Below, one piece after another: positions 1 through 8,959 of a DNA stretch of 40,859 nucleotides. The translations under genes and the position numbers were made by a program. The stretch is from contig JAUHXL010000009.1 in the NCBI GenBank assembly GCA_030426945.1, positions 1-40,859 on the forward strand, written 5' to 3'. Within the stretch, counting starts at the first letter, position 1. The number at the start of each line of letters is the position of its first letter. The notes under the pieces were generated by a model that saw nothing but the letters and a program-made list of their open reading frames with translations, had not been told where the DNA came from and did not search any database. Source of the DNA: a bacterium. GTDB lineage: Bacteria > Myxococcota_A > Bradymonadia > UBA7976 > UBA1532.

Positions 1-30
1 CCCCACCCCCACCTGCTCGAGCCTGGCGGC

Positions 31-3000
31 ATGGGCACCCCACCGAAGCACCCCGCTCCCGCCGCCCCCGGCCTGTACGAAGCGCTCCTCACCGAAGCGC
101 TCGCCACCCACCTCACCGGCCACCCCGGCGTCGAGACCCGCCCCCTCCGCGCCGAAGAGGCCCCCCGCGTCCTGGCGCGCCACCTGGCCGCCTACGTCGA
201 GCGGGCCCTCGCGGCGGCCAAGCCCGACGAGCGCACCACCGTCGTGAACCACCTCATCGGCGCCCTGGCGACCCAGGTGGGTGACTTCGTCCTCGACGGC
301 GACCGCCTCCGTCCGACGCTGCTGACCGCCATCGCGACGCCGCCCGCCCCAGCGCCCGGTCGCCCCGACCTGCCGCTGGCCGAGGCGGGCCTGCTGACCA
401 ACGGCCGCGAGCAACCAAGACTCGGCGCCGAGTTGGCGCGCGAGCTCGAGAGCGCCGACCGGGTCGACCTGCTGTGCGCCTTCCTCGTCTGGAGCGGCTA
501 CGCGGCGCTCCGGTCGGGGCTGCGCGCGTTCGTCGAGCGCGGCGGCCTGCTGCGGGTCATCACGTCGAGCTATCTGGGCGTCACGCAGCCGCGCGTGCTC
601 CAGGACCTCACCGAGACGCTCGGCGCCGAGGTGCGCGTCGCCGAGGACGCCCAGGCTACGCGCCTGCACGCCAAGGCCTGGATCTTCCACCGTAACTCCG
701 GCTTCGACACGGCCTACGTCGGCTCGTCCAACCTGTCGCACGGCGCGCTGCACGACGGGCTGGAGTGGAACGTGCGCCTGAGCGCGGTGGAGAACCGCCG
801 GGTGCTCGAGCAGCTCGCGGCCACCTTCGACACCTACTGGTCCGATCCCGAGTTCCAGCCCTTCGACGCCGCGCGCTTCGCTCGGGCCCGGGCGCAGGCA
901 CAGCCGGACGATACGCTCTCGGTGCTGTTCGAGCTGCGGCCGCGGCCCTTTCAGCGCGAGATCCTCGAGCACCTCGAGGCCGAGCGAACGCTCCACGGGC
1001 GCCACCGCAACCTGATCGTCGCCGCGACGGGCACGGGCAAGACGGTCGTGGCCGCGCTGGACTACGCCGCGCAGTGCGGGCCGGGGCGGCGGCCGACGCT
1101 CCTGTTCGTCGCGCACCGGCAGGAGATCCTGACCCAGGCGCGCGACACCTTCCGCCACGCCGTGGGCGACGGCAGCTTCGGCGAGCTGCTGGTGGGGGGC
1201 GCCGAGCCGGTCGAGTGGCGCGCGGTGTTCGCGTCGGTGCAATCGCTCCGCACGCGCCTGGAGCGTTTCGCGCCCGATCACTTCGCCCACGTCGTCATCG
1301 ACGAGTTCCACCACGCCGAGGCGCCCACCTACGAGGCGCTGCTGACGCACCTGCGGCCGACCGAGCTGGTCGGCCTCACCGCCACGCCCGAGCGCGGGGA
1401 CGGCGTCGACGTGACCCATCACTTCGACGGCCGGGTCGCCGCCGAGATCCGCCTGTGGGACGCCATCGACCGCGGCCTGCTGGTGCCCTTCCAGTACTTC
1501 GTGCTGCACGACGGCGTCGACCTGAGCGACGTCGCCTGGCGCGGGGGGCGCTACGACGCGGGCGCGCTCGATCGCCTGTACACCGGGCACGACCGCCGCG
1601 CCCACCTCGTCGCCAGCGCCGTCGGCGAGCACGTCGCCGATCCGCTCGCGATGCGCGCGCTGGGTTTCTGCGCCGGCGTCCACCACGCCGAGTACATGGC
1701 GCGCGCGTTCACGAGGGCCGGCATCCCGGCGGCGGTCATCACCGGCGGCACCCGCACCGAGGAGCGTCGCCGCCTCTACCACGCCCTGCAGGGCGACGCC
1801 GAGGATCGCCCGCGCGTGCTGTTCACCGTCGACGTCTTCAACGAGGGCGTCGACATCCCGCGCGTCGACACGGTGCTGTTCCTGCGCCCCACCGAGAGCG
1901 CGACGCTGTTCCTGCAGCAGCTCGGCCGCGGGCTACGGCGCGCGCCGCAGAAGCGCTGCCTCACCGTCCTCGACTTCGTCGGCCGCCCGCGCCGCGAGTT
2001 CCGCTTCGACCGCAAGCTGCGCGCGATCACCGGCGAAGGCCGCCGCGCCCTCACGCGGCAGGTCGAGCGCGACTTCCCCTGGCTGCCGGCCGGCTGCGCC
2101 CTGCAGTTCGACCGCCAGAGCCGCGAGATCGTCCTCGAGAGCCTCCGGCAGGCCATCGGCGCGGACAAACGCAGCCTGGTGCGCGAGCTGAAGGCGTTGG
2201 GCGATGTCTCGCTGGCGGACTTCCTGCGCGAGACCGATCTCGACCTGACCGACATCTACCGCAAACGCTCCTACGCCGACCTGCGCCGCGCGGCGGGCTT
2301 GCCGACGCCGCCCGCCGGCCCCGACGAGGACGCGCTCGGCCGCGCGCTGGGCCGGCTGCTGCACGTCGACGACCTGCAGCGCCTGGACGCCTGGCGAACG
2401 CTCCTGGCCGGCGACACGCCGCCGGGTCCCTCGCGGGACGAGCGCGCCCGCCGCCTGCGGATGATGCTCGCCGTGATGCTGTTCGGCGCCGAGGCGGTGG
2501 CCGATGACGCGCTCGCGCCCCTGTGGCGGCACCCAGCCATGCTGGCCGAGCTGCGCGCCCTGTTGGCGCTGCTGCGCGATCGGCTCGACCACCTCGCGCC
2601 GCCCTGGGCCCACGACGCCCCCCTCAGCCTGCACGCCCGCTACGGACGACACGAGATCATGGCCGCCTTCGACGACGTGCGCGACGGCACGCTGTACCTG
2701 CCGCGCGAGGGCGTGCTGTTCGAGAAGCGCAGCGGCTGCAACCTGCTGTTCGTGACGCTGCACAAGGACGAAGAGGACTTCTCGGCCAGCACGATGTACC
2801 GGGACTACGCCATCGCGCCGGATCGCTTCCACTGGGAGTCACAGAGCCGCACCCGCCCGGACGACACCAAGGGTCAGCGCCACGTGCGCCACGCCGAGCA
2901 GGGCGTCACCCCGCTGCTGTTCGTCCGGCACACCCGCAAGGACGACCGCGGTGAGACGACGCCCTTCGCCTTCCTCGGCCCGCTCAGGCTGCTGTCGCAC

Positions 3001-3090
3001 CAGGGCGAGCGCCCGATGAGCATCGAGTGGGCGCTCGAGCACCCGATGAGCGAGGCGCTGTTCCGCCAGGCTCGTGTCGTGGGGGCCTGA
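31..3090 (+). CDS. PLD-like nuclease domain + DEAD/DEAH (SF2) helicase + C-terminal DUF3427-like domain protein
   Basis: PLD-like HxK motif (RLHAKAWIF...GSSNLS), Walker A AATGTGKT, VIDEFHHAE, GLTATPERGDG, motif V/VI NEGVDIPRVDTVLFLRPTESATLFLQQLGRGLRR; C-terminus YGRHEI...F.KRSGCNLLFVTLHKDEEDFSASTMYRDYAI resembles DUF3427. Confidence 0.92.
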   Translation: MGTPPKHPAPAAPGLYEALLTEALATHLTGHPGVETRPLRAEEAPRVLARHLAAYVERALAAAKPDERTTVVNHLIGALATQVGDFVLDGDRLRPTLLTAIATPPAPAPGRPDLPLAEAGLLTNGREQPRLGAELARELESADRVDLLCAFLVWSGYAALRSGLRAFVERGGLLRVITSSYLGVTQPRVLQDLTETLGAEVRVAEDAQATRLHAKAWIFHRNSGFDTAYVGSSNLSHGALHDGLEWNVRLSAVENRRVLEQLAATFDTYWSDPEFQPFDAARFARARAQAQPDDTLSVLFELRPRPFQREILEHLEAERTLHGRHRNLIVAATGTGKTVVAALDYAAQCGPGRRPTLLFVAHRQEILTQARDTFRHAVGDGSFGELLVGGAEPVEWRAVFASVQSLRTRLERFAPDHFAHVVIDEFHHAEAPTYEALLTHLRPTELVGLTATPERGDGVDVTHHFDGRVAAEIRLWDAIDRGLLVPFQYFVLHDGVDLSDVAWRGGRYDAGALDRLYTGHDRRAHLVASAVGEHVADPLAMRALGFCAGVHHAEYMARAFTRAGIPAAVITGGTRTEERRRLYHALQGDAEDRPRVLFTVDVFNEGVDIPRVDTVLFLRPTESATLFLQQLGRGLRRAPQKRCLTVLDFVGRPRREFRFDRKLRAITGEGRRALTRQVERDFPWLPAGCALQFDRQSREIVLESLRQAIGADKRSLVRELKALGDVSLADFLRETDLDLTDIYRKRSYADLRRAAGLPTPPAGPDEDALGRALGRLLHVDDLQRLDAWRTLLAGDTPPGPSRDERARRLRMMLAVMLFGAEAVADDALAPLWRHPAMLAELRALLALLRDRLDHLAPPWAHDAPLSLHARYGRHEIMAAFDDVRDGTLYLPREGVLFEKRSGCNLLFVTLHKDEEDFSASTMYRDYAIAPDRFHWESQSRTRPDDTKGQRHVRHAEQGVTPLLFVRHTRKDDRGETTPFAFLGPLRLLSHQGERPMSIEWALEHPMSEALFRQARVVGA

Positions 3091-3193
3091 AGGGGCTGGC
3101 ATCGGTGCCGCGTGGCTGCGATGCTCGCGGTGCGGGGGCTCGGCGCGGAGGGCGTCGTGTCCCGCTGGGCTCACGGGTCGATTGGGGGAAGTC

Positions 3194-6100
3194 ATGGAGA
3201 GGATGAACGACGCGGAGATCCGCGCCGCCGCAGCGGCGCACGCGCTGCCCTGCCGAGCGCGGCCCCGACGTGCGCGGGTGGCTTCGAAGGCGAAGCTCTG
3301 GAAGATGCTGCGGGATCGATGGTCGGCGTTGTTGGGACAGACGCGCGGAAATATGCGAGGCAGCCCGCTCGGTGGCACCTCGTTCCTCGAGGCCATGGCG
3401 CTCGGTCGGGACATCCCGATGGATTCGGGCAGCGCGGCCACGGCGCTGCGCTACTTCGAGGTGCGGCTGGCGCGCGCGAACAGTCGGCCCATCGAGAACG
3501 CGGTGGTGGACTGGTGGGTGGCCCTGATGGGCCTGCCGGACGCGGTCGAGGCCGCCGCGCGCTACGCGGACGCGCGTTGGGATTACGGCGCTGCCTACGA
3601 TCCCCTGGCCGTGAGCGTCGAGGGGGTCGAGCCGCTGACCCGCCTGCGCACGCACCTGAGCGCGTGCTCCGAGGCGTCGTGGCGCGCGGCGCTGGCGCGG
3701 GCCGAGGCCCTGCGCATCGTCGGCAGTCAGGCGCAGCGGGTGGCGCTGGCCTTCCTGTTCCCCGAGCGACCCGCCTGGGCGGACGCGCTGGCGGAGGAGC
3801 GCCTCGACCCGTCCGGTTGGTGGCCGCGCTTCTTCCCCATGGCCGGCGCGCTGCTCGGGTCGGTCGGTGACGACCGCATGGTGGGCCGCCTGGCGAAGGC
3901 CCTGCCCGCCGACCGAGAGTGGGCCGTCTCGACGGCCTGGACGCTGCTCGCCAACTTCGGCCCGGCCCTCGGGGCGGACATCCTGACCGTCGCGCGGCCG
4001 ATCGGCATCGAGGCGCTCCTGGCGCCCGACGAGGCCGTCTCGCTGTTGACCGAACGGGTGGGATGGCAGCGTGACGAGCTGGCGCGCGAGTGCATCGAGG
4101 TGGCGCCGCGGCACATCATCCCGCGCATGGCCGCGGGTTCGGAGTCCGTCGTGCGGTCGCTGGGTCGCGTGCTCGCGGCGCTGACGGGCGCCCATCGCGC
4201 GGCGGCGCTGCCGGTCGTCCTCTCGCTCGAGGGGAGCGTCCGGGCCGAGCTGGCGGCGGTGATGGGGGAGCCGTCCGGCGAGGGATCGGTCGGGGTGGAG
4301 GCGGACGTCGCGCCGGCGCCCGCGAGCGCGCTGCCCGAGGCGCTGCGCGTGCCGGCGCATCGTCGGCGACGCCGCGCGGCGTCGAACCCTTTCGAGGCGC
4401 TGGGCAGGATCCCACCGGCCATGGCCTGGCTGCCGGGTGAGCGCGAGGCATGGTTGGCCGAGGTGCCTCCGGCGCCGGCCGAGCCCGCGTCCACGCGGGT
4501 GGCGGGCCTGCTCGAGCACCTGGGCCTGCCCGCGAGCGTCGCGCGCCTGGCCACCGCGGAGGACGACGAGGGGCTCGCCGCCCTGGCGGCCGCTGGGCGG
4601 CGTCGACCACGGCTGGCGCCGGCGACCTTGCTGCCGCACCTGCCGCGGCGACTGGCGCTGCGCCTGTGGAACACGCTGCCGGCCGGCACGTTCGTGGCCC
4701 TCGGGGTCGGCGTCGAGTACTGGCTGGCCACGGTCGAGTTGGCGGCCCTGCCGGGCGTGCTCGCCCTGCTCGACGACCGGGTCGAGCTGGGGCTGTCGGC
4801 GGCGCGCGCCTTCGCGGCGGTGGAGGTGGTGCCCTACGCGGCGAGGTTGTTGGCCGGTGACCGCACCCAACGTGGGCTGGCGCGCAGCTGGCTGCTTCGC
4901 CACGCCGCGGTGTCCGCGCGCTGGGCGTTGTCCGCGGCGAGCGGCGGGGCGAAGGGCCGCGCGCTCGCCCGCGGGGTGCTCGACCTGCTGCGCGACGAGG
5001 GCCTCGCCGAGGTGATCGAGTCCGTGGGCGCCGAGGCCGGGCCGACGGGCGCGGCGACCGCTTTGGCATGGATGCAGGCCTTCCCCAACGACCAGGCGCC
5101 CAAGCGGGCGCCCAAGGCGCCTCCCTGGTGGGAACCCATGCCGTCGCCCCGGCCGACGACGCGCGAGGGCGCCCCGCTGGGCGACGAGGCGATGGAGAAC
5201 CTGCGCATCCTGCTGGCGTCGTGCGAGCCGGACGCGATCTTCGGAGGCCTGGCCGAGGCGCTCGAGGCGCTGGCGCCGGGATCGCTCGACCCCCTTCTGT
5301 GTGCGCTCCTGCGGCGGTGGGACGACGCGGGGCGACCGCCGGCGCAGCGTTGGGTGGTGCACGCCGCGGCGCACGTCGGGGGGCCGTCGGTGTCGCGGTG
5401 CCTGGGTCGACTGGCCGAGCGGTGGGCGAACGCGGACTACGCGGCGGCGACGGACGGCATCGCCGCCTTGGCGCGCTTGGGGCACGACGCGGCGATCGCG
5501 TCGCTGAGCACGATTGAGATCCGCCGCGGTACGAGCGCCGTCGGGCAGCGCGCGGCGCGCGCGGTGGCGGACGTGGCCGCGCGCCGGGGTTTGTCCGAGA
5601 GCGAGCTCTGGGACCGCCGCGTACCGACGCCGCTGCTGCCCGAGGGCGGGGTGCGCCGGCTCTCCTTCGGCAGCCGCAGCTTCACGGCCGAGGTGAACGC
5701 GGCGCTGGGGATCACGCTGCGCGACGCCGACGGACGGGTGCTGGAGAAGCTGCCGCGGCCCCGCAAGGGCGAGAGCGGCGCGGTGGTCACCGAGGCGCGA
5801 GATGCGTTGGACGGGCTCCGGTGGATGGTCGAGCCCTTTGCCCCGATCGTGCGCGATCGCCTGCTCGAAGCGCTGTGGGCGGGCCCGACCTGGACCCGTG
5901 ACGCCTTCGACGCGTTCGTCGTGCGGCACCCGCTGGTCGGGCGGGTGGCGCCGTCCGTGCTCTGGGGCGTGTACGCCGACGAGCAGCTGGTCGACGTCGG
6001 GCTGCTGGAACCCGAGGGCCAGCTGCGGTCGGCCTCGGGGGCGATCATCGAGGTGGGGCCGTCGCAGCGCGTCGGCGTCGTCCACCCCGTGGAGTTGGGC

Positions 6101-6589
6101 GCAGAGGGCGCCGCCGAGTGGGTCGGCCGCTTGCAGACGCGCGGCGCGCCGGACGTGCTGGGCCAGCTGACGCGCCCGGTCTTCACGTTGGACCCGGCGA
6201 GGACCGAGGGCGTCGAGATCGTCCAGTGCGAAGGGACGGTCCTGAGCGACGCGGCGTGTCGGCGGCTGGCCGAGACACCGGCTTGGCGAGCGGTGGGCAG
6301 CGAGGGGCCCTATCGGACGCTGTTGGCGCGCGCGGTGCCGGGTGGCCTGATCGGCGTCGCGCACCTCTCACCGGGGCTGCTCGCCGAGCCGGCGTCGTAT
6401 GCGGCCCCTGCGTCCCAGACGCTGGGGAGGATGGCCTTCGGGTCGCCCGACGGTGTGATGGTGCCGCCCGATACCGTGCGACCGTCGATCATCAGCGAGT
6501 TCGTGCGCGCGTTGCTCGGCGCGGCGCCCGACGTCGCTCACAGCCCCACGCACATGCCATCCTCGGCCAACAGCACCTCGCCCGCGTAG
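3194..6589 (+). CDS. DUF4132 (MolR/YehI-like) domain protein with helical repeat N-terminal region
   Basis: ATG at 3194 preceded by GGGGGAAG; C-terminal 'FDAFVVRHPLVGRVAPSVLWGVY...' and 'VGPSQRVGVVHPVEL' characteristic of DUF4132; track start 3074 lies upstream in the same frame. Confidence 0.8.
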   Translation: MERMNDAEIRAAAAAHALPCRARPRRARVASKAKLWKMLRDRWSALLGQTRGNMRGSPLGGTSFLEAMALGRDIPMDSGSAATALRYFEVRLARANSRPIENAVVDWWVALMGLPDAVEAAARYADARWDYGAAYDPLAVSVEGVEPLTRLRTHLSACSEASWRAALARAEALRIVGSQAQRVALAFLFPERPAWADALAEERLDPSGWWPRFFPMAGALLGSVGDDRMVGRLAKALPADREWAVSTAWTLLANFGPALGADILTVARPIGIEALLAPDEAVSLLTERVGWQRDELARECIEVAPRHIIPRMAAGSESVVRSLGRVLAALTGAHRAAALPVVLSLEGSVRAELAAVMGEPSGEGSVGVEADVAPAPASALPEALRVPAHRRRRRAASNPFEALGRIPPAMAWLPGEREAWLAEVPPAPAEPASTRVAGLLEHLGLPASVARLATAEDDEGLAALAAAGRRRPRLAPATLLPHLPRRLALRLWNTLPAGTFVALGVGVEYWLATVELAALPGVLALLDDRVELGLSAARAFAAVEVVPYAARLLAGDRTQRGLARSWLLRHAAVSARWALSAASGGAKGRALARGVLDLLRDEGLAEVIESVGAEAGPTGAATALAWMQAFPNDQAPKRAPKAPPWWEPMPSPRPTTREGAPLGDEAMENLRILLASCEPDAIFGGLAEALEALAPGSLDPLLCALLRRWDDAGRPPAQRWVVHAAAHVGGPSVSRCLGRLAERWANADYAAATDGIAALARLGHDAAIASLSTIEIRRGTSAVGQRAARAVADVAARRGLSESELWDRRVPTPLLPEGGVRRLSFGSRSFTAEVNAALGITLRDADGRVLEKLPRPRKGESGAVVTEARDALDGLRWMVEPFAPIVRDRLLEALWAGPTWTRDAFDAFVVRHPLVGRVAPSVLWGVYADEQLVDVGLLEPEGQLRSASGAIIEVGPSQRVGVVHPVELGAEGAAEWVGRLQTRGAPDVLGQLTRPVFTLDPARTEGVEIVQCEGTVLSDAACRRLAETPAWRAVGSEGPYRTLLARAVPGGLIGVAHLSPGLLAEPASYAAPASQTLGRMAFGSPDGVMVPPDTVRPSIISEFVRALLGAAPDVAHSPTHMPSSANSTSPA

Positions 6590-7452
6590 CCCTTCGCGAC
6601 GATCGCGCGGATGGGCTTCTGCTGGTGAAGGCTGCGGCCCATCCAGTGCGACAGCGCCACCTTGCCCGGCTTCGTGGCCCGCACCAGCTTGCTCAGCGCG
6701 GTGGGCGTGGCGTGCAGGGCGCGGGCGGACTTGCTGGCCTCGGACGGGATGGCGGCGTGCGCGATCAGCAGGTCGGCGCCGCGGGTGAGGTCGAAGAAGC
6801 GCTGTTGGTCCGCGCGCTGGTCGCCCATGAAGACGATGGAGCGTTCGCCGATCTCCACGCGCCACGCGAGGGCGGGCACGTCGCCGTGGGGCACGGCGAC
6901 GGTCTCGAGTCGCACCTTCCCGTCGTCGTAGGCGGTCATCGCTTCGCCTCGGGACACGGGGATGTCGGCCACCGACACCGCGAACGGATGGGCGTGGTCT
7001 TCGTCGTCGAGGTAGCCGCCGAGGTAGCGCCACGCGCCCTCGTCGGGATCGAACAGGGCGTGCACGAAGGCGCTGGTGGCGGGGAAGTCGGGGCCGCCGG
7101 CCGGGCCGAAGATCGCCAGCGGGCGCTCCCGATCGCCGAACCAGGCCGCCTTCAGCAGCGCGGGCAGGTCGGACGTGTGGTCGACGTGCAGGTGCGTCAG
7201 GGCGATGGCTTCGAGGTCTTCGATCCGTGCGCCGGACGCGGCGAAGCGTTGGAAGGTGCCGCCGCCGGCGTCGACCAGCACGCGGGCGCGGCCGTCGATC
7301 CACACGAGGTAGCCGCTGCTGGCGCGGCCGTCGTCGCCGGTGGGTCCGCCGGAGCCGAGGATCTGGACGGCGATGCCTTCCTGCGGGCAGCCCCTCGGCG
7401 TGGGGGCGGCGAGGACGAGGGCGGCGGCGAGCGCGGTCAGTGTCGCGAGCAT
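6538..7452 (-). CDS. secreted MBL-fold metallo-hydrolase (RNase Z/arylsulfatase-like)
   Basis: signal peptide; THLHVDHTSDLPALL metal-binding motif; GSGGPTGDDGRASSGYLV N-terminus; FMGDQRADQQRFFDL; LSHWMG. Confidence 0.88.
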   Translation of the reverse strand: MLATLTALAAALVLAAPTPRGCPQEGIAVQILGSGGPTGDDGRASSGYLVWIDGRARVLVDAGGGTFQRFAASGARIEDLEAIALTHLHVDHTSDLPALLKAAWFGDRERPLAIFGPAGGPDFPATSAFVHALFDPDEGAWRYLGGYLDDEDHAHPFAVSVADIPVSRGEAMTAYDDGKVRLETVAVPHGDVPALAWRVEIGERSIVFMGDQRADQQRFFDLTRGADLLIAHAAIPSEASKSARALHATPTALSKLVRATKPGKVALSHWMGRSLHQQKPIRAIVAKGYAGEVLLAEDGMCVGL

Positions 7453-7453
7453 C

Positions 7454-8830
7454 TCAGACCTCCAGGGCGCCGGTGATGTCCTCGTCGGCGGCGGCGACGG
7501 CCGCCATCGAGCCGAGGCAGTCTTCGACCTCGTCGAACCCGGCGCGCTTCAGCACCGAGGCCGCGATGATGGCGCGCCGCCCGCTGCCGCAGAACGTGGT
7601 CACCGGGCGGTCGTCGGGCAGGGCCCGCAGGTGCTCCGTCAGCGCGTCCAGCGGCGCGTGGGTCGCGCCGGGCAGGTGGCCGCTCTCCCACTCCTCGTCG
7701 CTGCGCACGTCCAGCAGCACGTAGTCGTCGCCGGGACGGCCGCGCCGCGCCAGCGTCTGCACCGGCACGGCCCGGATGCGATCGTAGGGCCGGCCCGACA
7801 CCTCCCAGGCGGTCATGCCGCCGGCCAGGTAGCCGAGCACCTCGTCGTAGCCCAGGCGCGCGAGGTGGCGGGTGGCCTCGATGGCGTCGTCGGCGTGATC
7901 GGCCACCAAGCCGATGGGTCGGCGCGCCGGCACGAACCAGCCGGCGTAGCTGGGCAGCATGTCCAGCGGCAGCGCCAGCGCGTCGGGCAGGCACGCGCCG
8001 GCGAAGGCCTCCGGGCTGCGGATGTCGACGACGATCATGCCGTCGTCGACGTGGCGCGCGAACTCGCTGACGGACAGGGGCGTCGGGCGCGGTCGGTCGG
8101 GCACACGGGGTGGCCCGGCCAGGTTCATGCGCTCCATGCGCTCGAAGTAGGGCGGCTTGACGTGGTGCTCGGCGACCTTGGCGTCGACGAAGGCGCCGCG
8201 GCTCAACTGCAGCCGGGGGTTGTGCAGGCGCTCGTAGCCCAGCGTGCTCCAGTCGCGATCGGCCATGCCGCTGCCGCAGACCGAGCCCGCGCCGTGGGCA
8301 GGCCACAGCAGGACGTGATCGCCCAGCGGCAGCAGCTTCTGGTGAAGGCTGTCGTACAGCAGCCCGGCCACCTCCTCGGCGCGGTCGGGGTAGAAGTCGG
8401 CGCGACCGACGTCGCCGACGAAGAGCGCGTCGCCGGTGAAGACGCCCAGCGGCGCGTCGCCCGTGCTGCGGTCGCGCAGCACCAGGCTCAAGCTCTCGAA
8501 GGTGTGGCCGGGCGTCTCGAGCACCTCGAGCTCCACGTCACCGAAGCGGAAGGTGTCGCCCTCGCGGCAGGCCTGGCCGTAATCGAAGTCCAGCGCGGCG
8601 CCGTGATGAACCTCGGCGCCGGTGCGCGCGGCCAGCTCGGTCGCGCCGCTGACGAAGTCCTCGTGGCGGTGGGTCTCGAAGATGTGGGTGATCTGCGCGC
8701 CGCGGGCGAGGGCGCGCTGGATGTAGATGTCGCAGTCGCGGCGCGGGTCGATGACCGCCGCGGCGCCGCCGTCGCCCACCAGGTAGGACAGGTGGGCGAG
8801 GCCGTCGTCGTGGAAGGTCTCGTGGAACAT
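7454..8830 (-). CDS. MBL-fold hydrolase with two C-terminal rhodanese domains (persulfide dioxygenase-like)
   Basis: MFHETFHDDGLAHLSYLVGDGG start with GAGGAGG SD; ETHRHEDFVSG; GHTFES; FTGDALFVGDVGRAD; two rhodanese regions, only the second with a Cys loop (TFCGSGRR). Confidence 0.92.
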   Translation of the reverse strand: MFHETFHDDGLAHLSYLVGDGGAAAVIDPRRDCDIYIQRALARGAQITHIFETHRHEDFVSGATELAARTGAEVHHGAALDFDYGQACREGDTFRFGDVELEVLETPGHTFESLSLVLRDRSTGDAPLGVFTGDALFVGDVGRADFYPDRAEEVAGLLYDSLHQKLLPLGDHVLLWPAHGAGSVCGSGMADRDWSTLGYERLHNPRLQLSRGAFVDAKVAEHHVKPPYFERMERMNLAGPPRVPDRPRPTPLSVSEFARHVDDGMIVVDIRSPEAFAGACLPDALALPLDMLPSYAGWFVPARRPIGLVADHADDAIEATRHLARLGYDEVLGYLAGGMTAWEVSGRPYDRIRAVPVQTLARRGRPGDDYVLLDVRSDEEWESGHLPGATHAPLDALTEHLRALPDDRPVTTFCGSGRRAIIAASVLKRAGFDEVEDCLGSMAAVAAADEDITGALEV

Positions 8831-8933
8831 GCTGGGCCTCCTCGTTCGGGTGCGGCCCAGGGTGCGGTGCAATCGGTGGTCCGGCGGCGCGCGTCGGTGT
8901 GATCGGGGCACGGGCGGGGAGCGTAGCCCCGGC

Positions 8934-8952
8934 GCGGGGCGAAGGGCCCCGC
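8934..8952 (-). terminator. GC hairpin GCGGGGC-GAAGG-GCCCCGC just downstream of the 8960 gene; possible terminator without U-tract
   Basis: 7-bp perfect inverted repeat located after the stop of the minus-strand lipoprotein gene. Confidence 0.35.
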
Positions 8953-8959
8953 CGGGCGC

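Noticed and set aside
2984-6364. 1126-aa minus-strand ORF opposite the DUF4132 gene
   Set aside because: Arg/Gln/Pro-rich translation with no motif; shadow ORF caused by high GC in the strongly supported plus-strand gene
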